DNA of 64,000 nucleotides from Porcisia hertigi (taxonomy: Eukaryota > Euglenozoa > Kinetoplastea > Trypanosomatida > Trypanosomatidae): assembly GCF_017918235.1 (NCBI RefSeq), contig NC_090584.1, forward strand, positions 1 through 64,000. The letters run 5' to 3'. Made by a program: the position numbers and the translations under genes. Positions 31,695 through 41,235 of the stretch are shown here, piece after piece. The notes under the pieces were generated by a model. The model saw only the letters and a list, made by a program, of their open reading frames with translations, made no database searches and was not told the origin of the DNA. Position 1 is the stretch's first letter. Each line of letters opens with the position of its first letter.

Positions 31695-32084
31695 CTAGTA
31701 CTGCAGGTCGAGCATGACAGTGTCTACCATGAGCTCATTCACTGGAATCGTTTCGACGGTGCCATCTGGCCATGTGCGACGGACCAACATTCGAATCCTG
31801 CGCTGCAGAAGGTCGTACTTGGCCATCATGACGGGGTCTACTGCGAGGGAGCGCGGATTGGCGCACCGCTCTGCTACCTCTACAGAGTCACGACCCGAGG
31901 TTGAAGTGGGGTAGGACAAAGCGGTGCCACTGGCGATCTGTTTGGCGCGCTCGCCGATGATGCGAGCGACTTCGAACTTCGTCAAGTACAAACCGCTTCG
32001 CCGCTCCACAAACGGTGTCACCACCGTAGAATAGGCTGCGAAGCCATTCGCGACCTCAGTGTCGAGGACTTCCGACCGTAGCAT
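31695..32084 (-). CDS. RPB6: RNA polymerase common subunit RPB6 (RPABC2/omega family)
   Basis: 129 aa from the ATG at 32084, the first after a strong splice acceptor. The Rpb6/omega core is clear: LYLTKFEVARIIGERAKQIA (human TKYERARVLGTRALQIA) and LLQRRIRMLVRRTWPDGTVE followed by PVNELMVD. Two departures: the long acidic N-terminal tail of animal/yeast RPB6 is absent, and about 20 extra residues (starting PTSTSGRDSVEVAERCAN) separate the two conserved helices. Trypanosomatids have two RPB6 isoforms (one associated with Pol I), and this could be either. The subunit links the clamp and shelf of nuclear RNA polymerases. Confidence 0.88.
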   Translation of the reverse strand: MLRSEVLDTEVANGFAAYSTVVTPFVERRSGLYLTKFEVARIIGERAKQIASGTALSYPTSTSGRDSVEVAERCANPRSLAVDPVMMAKYDLLQRRIRMLVRRTWPDGTVETIPVNELMVDTVMLDLQY

Positions 32085-32129
32085 TGAGTCTTCTTGGCGG
32101 TCCAGATCTCGTCCACCAACGCGTCCGGG

Positions 32130-32152
32130 CTGAAGTGCAAAAAAAAAAAACG
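32130..32152 (-). promoter_or_regulatory. Trans-splice acceptor for RPB6
   Basis: On the coding strand a run of about 12 T (complement of about 32139-32150) is followed by GCACTTCAG, with AG at 32131-32130, 46 nt before the RPB6 ATG. It decides the start: the open frame upstream would translate the tract as poly-Phe. Confidence 0.65.
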
Positions 32153-32868
32153 GGGTTAAGCGAGTTCCTAATTGGTTGACAACAATCAAAACTGTGATGA
32201 TGCTGTTGCCACGCGCAGAGCTTTGTCGCAAGAAAAAGAGAGAGACCGGCCGGAGGGAGCTAAGGACAAAGACCGCTGTGTGTAGTAAAAAAAAAGGTGG
32301 ACGTGTGAACTCGAGGGGTAAACGAAAATTTGTGGCGAGGCGGGAGAGTGCAGGTGAATGATGTAAGCAAACGGCGATCCGCAAGCAAGCGGCAAGGTGC
32401 CGGCAGAGGGTAAACAGGAGGTAGAGAGGGAGAAAGAGTACTGGGGCGAAGAGGAGAGATGGGCGGGATCATCTGGTGCGCAATGCTGCGACCCGGGGTC
32501 CAACACCTCAGAAGAAAGTGCGTAGGAGCTGCGAAGCGACCACGCCACTGCTACACACGGTGACACAACATAATGGCACCCCCTATTCAGAAAGCCCTCG
32601 ACATAACACCGCACCGGGAATGGGGAAGGAAGGGGGAGGGGATTGCTACTGGCGTGCAGACTTGTGAACAAGGTACGTGCCCTTCACATCGCGTAGGCGG
32701 CTGTTCTACAGGCAACGAGTGATGCGGGGCTACTACGCAGTCCACCCGCCATTTCCATTTTGTTTGCTCCGTCAACGAACCCATGTAGTGAGTTACGGTG
32801 TGATCGTTGATGCACCACAAGTACCCTCTCTGTGATACACACACGATACCATGCCATGCATGGTGGCG
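32153..32868. other. Intergenic spacer
   Basis: No gene seen. An A-run at about 32287-32296 and mixed purines; open frames are low-complexity Ser/Pro/Leu translations. Confidence 0.6.
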
Positions 32869-35010
32869 CTACCGCAGCACCTCTTCGAGCCCCTCGACAG
32901 CGCAGCGGAGCGAGAACAAGTCGAGCGGGGAGAGAGAGACTTCAACTGAAAATGCGAGCGTCTGTTGACCTTCAGGTTTAGCCGCAACGTTTTTCATGAG
33001 TGCGTGGCATCGAGGGAGAAGTGTCTCGCGCAGGGTGCGCAGGAGATGGCACCATCCTCTATGCACAGGGGCATCTTTATTGTTCACCGCTGATCTCCCA
33101 GCCGGCGTGCACAACGAGCGAATCCATTCCTCTTGACTCACCGCCACACGCACAAAGTTCAACGCCACAACAAGCGGATCCACAAAACCGCTCGTCCCGT
33201 GAGAAACGTGCGTGATGAAGGTCTGCACACACTCCTGAAGCACAACAGGCATCTGTGTGTGCATCGGTGTGATTTTATCCGGGCCGAAAACCTCACATGT
33301 GCCTTTGGTCGAACGCCACTCGGACAGGAACTCCTCGAGAAAGAAGCGGGCGATGGATGGGTAAGGACAAAGTGCCATCAGCGAACCGTGCATGCGTACC
33401 CGCGCCCGCTCCTCTAGCCGCTCCAGAAGCTCCAGTGCTACTATGCGCGCCAATACCCGGTGGTCCTCGATCGGGCACGTCGCGGAGATGATCAGTAGTT
33501 CTCTTGCTATATCGAATAATCCCTGGTAGCGCCTCGTAAGACAGGAGTCAAGCCCCCTCTGTCCGCCAAGCCAGCTCTGGTTGCTCCCCGCGTCCTCCGC
33601 GCAGCGAGCTGTGTACTTGGGGATGGCGGAGAGAAGATCATGCAAAAAAAACAAGTGCCGCATGAGCACGGCCCCACTGCACATATCCCGCAGGGCGACA
33701 ATGTACGCATCGATCACCCCGAAAAGCAGCGAGGTAGCAGACACAGAGTACACAAATGGCGGCTGGTACGCTGCCTTGAGCTGAGGTCGCAGCGCGTCAG
33801 CGAGCAGAAGCAGCGCACCCTGGCGACACAGTGATGCCGAGAACACCTCCTCTGAAGTTTCCCCGGAAACATCGCATGTCCGTTCATCCAACGCGTCCAG
33901 CGCAACCAATGTATACGCCTCTATATCTCGATCGTGCTCTACGGCCAGGCTGGCTGCTGTACTGTCTGGTGGCGCAGTTCCCCTCTCCACATCAGTGGGG
34001 TGCAAGGTGCAAGCGCGGCTGACGGAAAACCCGAAGCCCTGCAAAGAAGCCAGCGCAAAAGACAAGGGGTCTTTGGAGTTGCATAAGTTCGACTCGGTCG
34101 CAATCTCGCGGAGGCGCGCGAGACATCCAGTCAAAGAGCCGCCCAGGTCACCGTCAACCCTTGCGTCACAGGAGGGTACTCCCTCTGCTGGTACATCGGA
34201 CGAGGCGGCCGCGTTCGTTTCTGGCAAAACGCGCTCGCGACACGGTTGCGATGGGGAGATGTTGGCCCCCGGAAACCTTTTCCGATGTTCAGTCCACGAA
34301 GGACAGGGCTCTGCGTGACAGAGTGCGGCATAGGTAGCCAATAAAAAACTAGCAGCGGTGCCGTCCATGCTCCGGGTTGTATGCTGAATCGCATCGACAA
34401 GACGCACCAGCGCTCGACGAGCGCAGTACGCATCGAGTATTTTGGGTAGGTCTACCTCGCGCTCCATGCAACTGGCACCGGCCTCACAGCCGGATCCCAT
34501 GCTTGGCGCCTCCGGTGGATGAGTAAGTGTGTGCGATGCTCTAACCGTTGTAGGCTCCGCGTCGCGGAGGAAAAGACTCGGCAATACTGAGAGCACGAGG
34601 AGAGAGATGAGGTCACGCGCCCAGGCCTCCATTGTCGTGAAGACAGATGCAAAAAGAGCATCCCCTTCACTCTCTGGCAGTGCATCATGTTCCCCGTGGC
34701 GTAGGAGCCGGCGTTTACGCCCCACCGTCTCCAAAAAGAGTGCCACGTACACGCGTGACACAATCAGCAGATAGAGCGCTGCCTGCGCAGCCGAGGGCAA
34801 CGGCATCGACACGGACAAGAGGCAGCTCATCATCTCTCGTGCGTCTGTGACCCGTCCAGGATGAGAGCCAACATGTTTGAGGAGATCATCAAGGGGCAGC
34901 GTGCTCAGCCATTCGTATTTTTGGGCGATCAGCTCTAAGGCGGCCACGCCTTCCGCCGGGGACGCAGAAAGAGCCCACACTGCTGTAGTCACAGCGTCCG
35001 TGCTGTCCAT
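32869..35010 (-). CDS. Helical hypothetical protein (713 aa)
   Basis: Not recognised. ATG at 35010 (MDSTDAVTTAVWALSASPAE). The sequence is Leu/Ala-rich and apparently all-helical, with hydrophobic helices such as AAQAALYLLIVSRVYVALFL and ARDLISLLVLSVLPSLFL, and a C-terminal set (YPSIARFFLEEFLSEWR, VVLQECVQTFITHVSHG, VALNFVRVAVSQEEWIRSL). This pattern resembles alpha-solenoid proteins (glomulin/ALF4-like HEAT layouts come to mind), but no defining motif can be pointed to. No signal peptide or zinc motif is seen; the hydrophobic helices could instead be membrane-associated. Confidence 0.72.
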   Translation of the reverse strand: MDSTDAVTTAVWALSASPAEGVAALELIAQKYEWLSTLPLDDLLKHVGSHPGRVTDAREMMSCLLSVSMPLPSAAQAALYLLIVSRVYVALFLETVGRKRRLLRHGEHDALPESEGDALFASVFTTMEAWARDLISLLVLSVLPSLFLRDAEPTTVRASHTLTHPPEAPSMGSGCEAGASCMEREVDLPKILDAYCARRALVRLVDAIQHTTRSMDGTAASFLLATYAALCHAEPCPSWTEHRKRFPGANISPSQPCRERVLPETNAAASSDVPAEGVPSCDARVDGDLGGSLTGCLARLREIATESNLCNSKDPLSFALASLQGFGFSVSRACTLHPTDVERGTAPPDSTAASLAVEHDRDIEAYTLVALDALDERTCDVSGETSEEVFSASLCRQGALLLLADALRPQLKAAYQPPFVYSVSATSLLFGVIDAYIVALRDMCSGAVLMRHLFFLHDLLSAIPKYTARCAEDAGSNQSWLGGQRGLDSCLTRRYQGLFDIARELLIISATCPIEDHRVLARIVALELLERLEERARVRMHGSLMALCPYPSIARFFLEEFLSEWRSTKGTCEVFGPDKITPMHTQMPVVLQECVQTFITHVSHGTSGFVDPLVVALNFVRVAVSQEEWIRSLCTPAGRSAVNNKDAPVHRGWCHLLRTLRETLLPRCHALMKNVAAKPEGQQTLAFSVEVSLSPLDLFSLRCAVEGLEEVLR

Positions 35011-35760
35011 GGAGAGCCAAGTGTCTGTGGGGAGAAAGTGAACCTACTCGAGAGGGGATAATAAACACCGAGTTCAAAAGGAAAGGAGGGAGACGGTCGA
35101 GAAAGGGGAGGGGGATGCCGGTTCGTAAAGGAGCGCGTGCAAAGCAGAATAACAAGCGACTTAGACGAAGATGATAACCGCCGAACAGGCACATGTGGCG
35201 CCGCGTAATCCACGCCCTTAGTAGCAACATCGTGCACATCCACCAAAACACCGCCAGCGTCTTCCAGTGAAGAGTAGGCGATACGGGGAGCGCAATGCGG
35301 AATGCAAATGACGTCAGTGGACAACCCCCCCCCTCCTCCTCCTCTTCCTTTGGATCATGTACGGTGTCATAGGCAACGCAGAGAAAAGATCGACTACAGT
35401 TGATCCCACACTCGCCTCGATCTGACTATGTTTTTTTTTCTTTGGTGGCACCGCTCGCGAGGAGCACACTCTATCGCCTCTTACACCGTCGACGAGGGCT
35501 CGCTAAAGAAACAGCGGACGTCAACACGGTCGCTCTATTCCACCGATGGTCGTGATTCACACAGCAGAATGAGTCATCAACAATGGGGCACCCCTATGCC
35601 TTCGTGATAGATTAGCAAACCAGAAAGCAGCTCTTGTTCACATACACGAGGGCGGCCCCATAACGGAGTCGTCTGGGGCTGGGACCGGCACAACTCAACA
35701 TATGCGCCGGAGAGCGACGTGAGCCTCTACGGACTCACCAATGTGCAACAGCCAACAAAG
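35011..35760. other. Intergenic spacer
   Basis: No gene seen. Purine runs at about 35078-35113 (splice tract for the 713-aa gene), a C-run/CTC repeat at about 35325-35350, a T-run at about 35430-35440. Confidence 0.65.
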
Positions 35761-36402
35761 CTACGAAGGTCGCAGGGAAGACCGAATGACGCGATCAAGC
35801 ATCACCTCACCCTGCCCCATCGCCACCTCTTGAGACCTCTGCTGCTGCTGCTCCGCATAGCTGTGATCTAGGCTCGCGCACTCCACACCAGCGGCGGCGG
35901 CTCTTCGCTTCCCGTTGGCCTCGGCCTGCTCACAGAAAGCGCGCTGGAGCGCTGACACCTGTGCCGCTTTGCTGTGCTGCTCAACGATGAAGGCCTCCTT
36001 TAATTTGCGCACTTCCTTCAGACACCGAGTGGCGCGCTCTGCCAGGGTGGTGTCTGCGTGAAAGGCCCGTGGAGTCAAAACTACGCGTTCGTCAGGGTCG
36101 ATTCGGGAACGAATATCAGCCACTTCGAAGAACAGGTCGTCGAGAATTAGAAACGCCTCTCTGGCATCGGCAGAAGACCGGGACCCATCGTGACACTCTC
36201 GTGCCACCGCATGGGTGGCGCTGACGCTCTGCTCGGACGATTTTGGTTGTTGCCGTGCATCACAGGCAAGTAGCGACGCATTCGCGTTCCGGAGTCGAAG
36301 TACTTCATCCTGTAGCACCTCAACTGTTTGACTCAGCTCTGCGTTTCGGGCAGCTGCCGCCTCCACCTCAAGCGATAACAGAAGTGCGTCTGCTGCGTCC
36401 AT
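35761..36402 (-). CDS. Coiled-coil hypothetical protein (213 aa)
   Basis: ATG at 36402. Residues 1-48 form a clear coiled coil (LLSLEVEAAAARNAELSQTV, then EVLQDEVLRLRNANASLLA). A Ser/Ala/His-rich linker follows, then FLILDDLFFEVADIRSRIDP and a second helical region (RATRCLKEVRKLKEAFIVEQ; VSALQRAFCEQAEANGKRRA), ending in a QQQQ patch. No family recognised. Such small coiled-coil proteins are common in trypanosomatid flagella and cytoskeleton, but nothing here is diagnostic. Confidence 0.68.
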   Translation of the reverse strand: MDAADALLLSLEVEAAAARNAELSQTVEVLQDEVLRLRNANASLLACDARQQPKSSEQSVSATHAVARECHDGSRSSADAREAFLILDDLFFEVADIRSRIDPDERVVLTPRAFHADTTLAERATRCLKEVRKLKEAFIVEQHSKAAQVSALQRAFCEQAEANGKRRAAAAGVECASLDHSYAEQQQQRSQEVAMGQGEVMLDRVIRSSLRPS

Positions 36403-37670
36403 CCTAGCCTGAGAACGTGCGGTGAGGAGCGAGAAAGGTGACTACACCCCGCAGCCCCGGCGATTGTCAGAGACGGTGATGTCGTCGTCCCCGCTCTCGA
36501 CGACACCAACTACTTTTTAGTTGAAAAGAGTAGACAGGGAGGAGTGTCGTGCAGGGTCCCTGTCCGACGTCCACCGCTGCTTTTCGTTTTTCCAGCAAGG
36601 GGGGGTGCTTTATTGAGTACAAGGATAAAACGATCAGCAAAAACACGCGGTTTCAGGTGTGCACTAGTCGTAACTCGTGTTGCAAGCAAGTGCGCATCCG
36701 TGTCTGCGTTTCCGGTGTGTCATGCACAGATGCATCGCGTGTACAATGACGAGATGGCAACAACGTGGGGCCTACTGCTTTCGTTGGATCGCCGTAAAAA
36801 GGCGCCATCTACGCTAGGGCCGTGGATATGCGAAAGAAATGGGGAGGCGAAGCAGACGGCAGACACCGAATGCGTGCATGGCGGTGTTCACATCGATAAG
36901 GAGGCGGGAAAAAAAAAGTTGAAACGTAGAAAAAGTGCAAAAGACACGAGCGACACTGGGACACAGAGTGCTTCGCACCCAGGGCTCAGAGTGACACGTG
37001 CCCTCGTTTGGGACTGATACGAGTTCCCTTTCCCCCCGCACGTGCCTACAACAGTGTTTCTCTCTCTCTCCTTGTTTAGCCAAACACGGGTACGGGATCG
37101 TGTGCAACCTCCGCCACACATTTTTTTTTAGGTCCAAGAGCGGTATAGCCATGAGCCTGCTTTCGCAAGGAGGGGAAACGTCTGAATGGGACCGCAAGGG
37201 GAGCGGCATGGCCAAGGTGGCCTCGATTAAATTGGTGAGAGGAGGTCCTGCTCTAGCCGTGGTGCAGAAAAAGCACCCAGAGCTGCAGGGGAAGGGGGGA
37301 GAAAGAATGACAGTCCCTTCCTCCTCCTCCTCCTCCTTTCTTGTGCACACAGAGGCGCCAAGAACAGCACACACACACAAAAAAGTCCAAAGGGCACATG
37401 GCCACCACAGCGGCATGCACCCTTTGGCACCAGCATTCCACCCACTCCAGCGCTAGTGAACAAAGGACTAAACGGAAACCAACATACGTCACTAAATATT
37501 CCTTCTTTCTCAAAAATCGCCCTCATAAACTCAGAAAACAACAGCCCGGCAAGTTGAAAAATGTCAGCGCTCGTCAGTGGAGGCTTCCACTGACACGGCG
37601 CCTCCCACTTTACACACATGCCCCTGTAGACACACACTCACACACACACACACACAGACACAAACACAGT
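36403..37670. other. Intergenic spacer
   Basis: 1.27 kb, no credible gene. The open frames on both strands lack coding character. It includes a TCC repeat at about 37316-37336 and CA repeats at about 37632-37652. Confidence 0.6.
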
Positions 37671-40169
37671 CTAAATCGCCTGCGAATACTGCCGATACAC
37701 AGTGCGGCGTAGGTCAAACAACGCAGGGGTTGCAATCGAGGAAATTGTGACGGTGCCTCCAGCACCTTTTCGGACGCAGACCCCATCGTCGAAAACAAGC
37801 AGTGGTGCTTTTTTATGGAACTCGCTATAGAGCCCGCTCTCCTGACGTGACGTCTCACGCAGGCGGCGCAGATCCATGTCACCAACGAAGAAGGAGCCGC
37901 TCTGGAGTCCATGTTGTTCTCGCTGCGTCGCGCACGCCTGCGACCGGTCCGCTCTGACAGGGGCAAGGGAGTAGGAGGCGCGGTCCGAGCGTCGGCGCTG
38001 CATCTCTTGCTCCTCGCAGTCAGGGTCTGCGCGCACACCAGAGAGCTCTCCATTGACCCAACCTACCTCCCAAGTGCTCTTCGACTTGGCTTCGCGAACG
38101 CGACGCAGACCACGTGACAGGCTACGGGCGAGACTCGACTCCAGCTGCACTGTATACGAATACACGTGTGTCGCCAGCTCAATCGGTACACCGGACGAGG
38201 TGCAGCTGAAGACGTTCGATCCACACTTCATTGTCTTGTCGGCGCGACAAAAGTGGAGGAACAGCCGTCCGTCCTCTGCACTGCCGCGAATCCCGACCAT
38301 TTTTTTTGCAAAGGTCCACTTTGTCTTCAGAACGCTCTTCATGGCGAGCGCGTCGGGGTAACCGCTAAGGTCAGAGATGACAACCCGGCAGCGCCGGTTC
38401 ACCTGCACCATCACCTGGGACACCTTGGATGGTATGTTGGCAAGGCGCTGGGCATCATTCTCCACCTGCAGCGCCTCTGGTCCCGCGTCGCTGTGCTGAC
38501 GTGTAGGTGCTCTCTTTTGCAAGACGAGCTGCTCTTCTTCGCTGACAGGCAGTCCGTACGCGATGTCAATGCGCTTCTGCGCCGCCGCACTGAGAGTATT
38601 GGTCGTCTCAAGAACGGGAAAACTGAGATGCTTCGAGTAGTAGTGTAGTGGGGGCGGCAGGACCAATCCGAGAGTCGTCATCGCCGCCTTCGGTTTTGAT
38701 GCGCCATCGGCAGTACTACCGCCTAGAGTCGCAGTTGGAACGCTGGCGTCGGCAAAGGTAGCAGACTTCTGAGCTGCTCCACTGCGCTTCGTCGCCGTTG
38801 TCGACGTGCCTGTTGCTGGCCAGTCCCCACCGTCGTCGTCCTCGTCGTCCTCTTCCTTGACATTCGCGGTGTCGTCGTCTTCTTGGACCACTTGAAAGAC
38901 GCTCTGGGCCTCCAGCTCACGCCGGCGCTTCTCAGTTTCGTGCTCCAACTGAATGTAATACTCCTCCAGCTCTTCCCCACTCAGGCGACTGCGACGTGTG
39001 ACATGCATGTTGAGATGCTCTCCGTCCTCCGCACCGGACACCACGGCGGCGTTTGTTCCCGGCAACGGCGGCTCCGTCAAAACGATGAGGTGATCGGCAC
39101 CATCCACATTGCCCTTCACGAAGTACTCGAGCAGTTCCGCAGAGGGCCCGAAGTCGAGGGAGGCGCCGTCTGCAACGCAGATCTTCGGACCCTGGATCGG
39201 GAACACCTCCTCTGCGCTGCGGCACGTGAGGACGTTGGCGAAGAGGCGCTTATCATCAAGGATTAGATAGTCTTGTAAAGACTCGGTCATGGTACCCGCC
39301 TTGTCGAGCAGCTCTTGTGCCTGGGCGGCCACCAAAACAACTTTGTACTTGTCGCCGCCCTGCTCCGCCAAGAGGTGCACAATGATGTTCAGCACCTCCA
39401 ACCCACGGCCCGCGACGTTGACAGGCACTAGAACGTCGCTGCCACCACGCAGCGTGTGCTGGAATTCTTTAAAGAGGTTCTTCAGCTGCTCTTCGTATTT
39501 TTTGGATCGATTCGCGCCAGACATACGAAAAGGAAAGCTGCTCGCAAACACAATGTTCGCTGTGGTTGGCACTTCAAACGGCTTCAGCGCATACGAAGGC
39601 TTCACCGAGAAGTCCGGGCAGTAAAAAAGCTCATCGATTTGGTACTTGATCGTCCAGCTGTAGCCGCCCAGCATTCGGCCCGCAAAGACAGCGAAGCAGT
39701 TAACCTCGACATCGCCGTTCTTCACGGTGACCTTGCCGCCGTACGGTTCTCGGAGAGAGCGAAAACTGTGGTAGATCGTATCGACCGTCATCATGAAAGT
39801 CTCCCCATCCGCGAGTGTGAAGGTGTGGGAGTTCGGGTACTGATAGAGGAAGGAGTGCAGGACGCCGTGCACTCCCATTTTAGACGTTGCGCCAGCCGCT
39901 GCGACAAAGGTGCCTGGGGTGAGATGCGAAAGCACAAAGGGCAGGGCGCCGCAGGCGGTGATATGTGGACTCGACAGTATTACGGCATGAACGGTGGACA
40001 GGTGTGGCTTCAGCTTGTCAAGAAAAGAAGTGTCGAACTCCTCGTTCCATCCACAGTCGAAGAGGATGCGCACCCCGTCGACCTCGATTAAATAAGCATA
40101 CGGTGCATTGTGTGTCGTGCACTCGTACACGGAGGTAAACCGAATACTGCCTGCTGAGGCACGCAGCAT
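37671..40169 (-). CDS. CPSF2: CPSF100 (cleavage and polyadenylation specificity factor subunit 2)
   Basis: 832 aa from the ATG at 40169 (MLRASAGSIRFTSVYECTTH). It has the metallo-beta-lactamase/beta-CASP architecture. The strand ILFDCGWNEEFD replaces the catalytic LIDCG.. context, and the HxHxDH metal motif is absent (SSPHITACGALPF), as expected for the pseudo-nuclease CPSF100 rather than CPSF73. The beta-CASP part includes GGSDVLVPVNVAGRGLEVLN and KICVADGASLDFGPSAELLE. An acidic insert (EEDDEDDDGGDW) precedes the C-terminal domain. CPSF100 pairs with CPSF73 in pre-mRNA 3' cleavage, which in trypanosomatids is coupled to trans-splicing of the next gene. The frame upstream of 40169 starts at TTG and is not used. 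Confidence 0.93.
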   Translation of the reverse strand: MLRASAGSIRFTSVYECTTHNAPYAYLIEVDGVRILFDCGWNEEFDTSFLDKLKPHLSTVHAVILSSPHITACGALPFVLSHLTPGTFVAAAGATSKMGVHGVLHSFLYQYPNSHTFTLADGETFMMTVDTIYHSFRSLREPYGGKVTVKNGDVEVNCFAVFAGRMLGGYSWTIKYQIDELFYCPDFSVKPSYALKPFEVPTTANIVFASSFPFRMSGANRSKKYEEQLKNLFKEFQHTLRGGSDVLVPVNVAGRGLEVLNIIVHLLAEQGGDKYKVVLVAAQAQELLDKAGTMTESLQDYLILDDKRLFANVLTCRSAEEVFPIQGPKICVADGASLDFGPSAELLEYFVKGNVDGADHLIVLTEPPLPGTNAAVVSGAEDGEHLNMHVTRRSRLSGEELEEYYIQLEHETEKRRRELEAQSVFQVVQEDDDTANVKEEDDEDDDGGDWPATGTSTTATKRSGAAQKSATFADASVPTATLGGSTADGASKPKAAMTTLGLVLPPPLHYYSKHLSFPVLETTNTLSAAAQKRIDIAYGLPVSEEEQLVLQKRAPTRQHSDAGPEALQVENDAQRLANIPSKVSQVMVQVNRRCRVVISDLSGYPDALAMKSVLKTKWTFAKKMVGIRGSAEDGRLFLHFCRADKTMKCGSNVFSCTSSGVPIELATHVYSYTVQLESSLARSLSRGLRRVREAKSKSTWEVGWVNGELSGVRADPDCEEQEMQRRRSDRASYSLAPVRADRSQACATQREQHGLQSGSFFVGDMDLRRLRETSRQESGLYSEFHKKAPLLVFDDGVCVRKGAGGTVTISSIATPALFDLRRTVYRQYSQAI

Positions 40170-41235
40170 GACGATGGCGGTATGTGCGAAGTGGAGCTGG
40201 AGAGGGGGTCGACACAACCAAGTAGGCTACAAAGGATAAAGGAGGGAAGGGGGTCAGCAGAGCGGTTGACCCGTTTTGTGCACCGTGATGTGGATGCTGA
40301 TTCGACAAGTGCTTCGATGGACGTCACACCGCGAAAGGGGTCGTGGTGTGCGTGCGTGTGTGTGTGTGCAGGTGAGGGGGGAGGGGGCAGGGATATAAGA
40401 AAATGATGTGAGGGAGTAAAGCACACCGGTGAGGTGACCGTGCATGGGGATACCACACGAGAAGGGAACCAAAGGGATGGGTGAAAGAAGAATGACGCAG
40501 AAATGTAGCGGAGTTGAGGGGCACCGGGGGAAATTTGGAGTCACCTCAGTCAAAACCGACATCGTTGCCGCGACTGGGATAAGGTGTACACATCAAAGCC
40601 AGAGAGCAGTGAGAAGCAGAGACATGGAACCAAACCCCTTTTACGATGCGCGCAACAGCACACGCGTTTGGCTCAGTGCACTCAGCTTACCCATGCTGCC
40701 TTACCCTCAATCGTGGCTAGCACCGGGACCTTCCCAGCAAAAACCGCTCTTGTACTCCGTCTACTAACTAACATGCAGCGAGCAATCCTCTGGCACTGCT
40801 CGTCCAGGGTGCACAGTTTCTAGCACCCTTCGATGGATGAGTTCGCGCCGCCGCCCCACACATTTCGCGAAGCAAAGGAGGTCCCCCGTTGCGTGAATAA
40901 AGTCTCTGTACAGAGGGGGGGGGAGAGAGGAAGAGAACAGAGATTACACACACGCAGAGGCTTACATGGAAAGAAATATGTGACGGGTACGCACCAAACC
41001 TCCATACCGACGTGAAACAGAGCAGCGGGGCGAGGGGGGGAGGGGAGGGGGGCTCTTCCCAGACGTTCCGAGAGTTTAGGTCAGAGACACGTGCACTCTC
41101 AAGTCCTCTCATCCATCGGAGCCGTCGCGGCACCGCGGGAATGCAGTTCAGTTGAACAGTGTAGCTCATACGTGCTGCCTGCGAATATCACTACAGTTCC
41201 GCCGTCGCCACTACACCCTCCTCCCTTACAAATTG
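40170..41235. other. Intergenic spacer
   Basis: No gene seen. A GT/GA-rich run lies at about 40345-40390 and G-runs at about 40915-40930 and 41030-41052. Confidence 0.65.
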
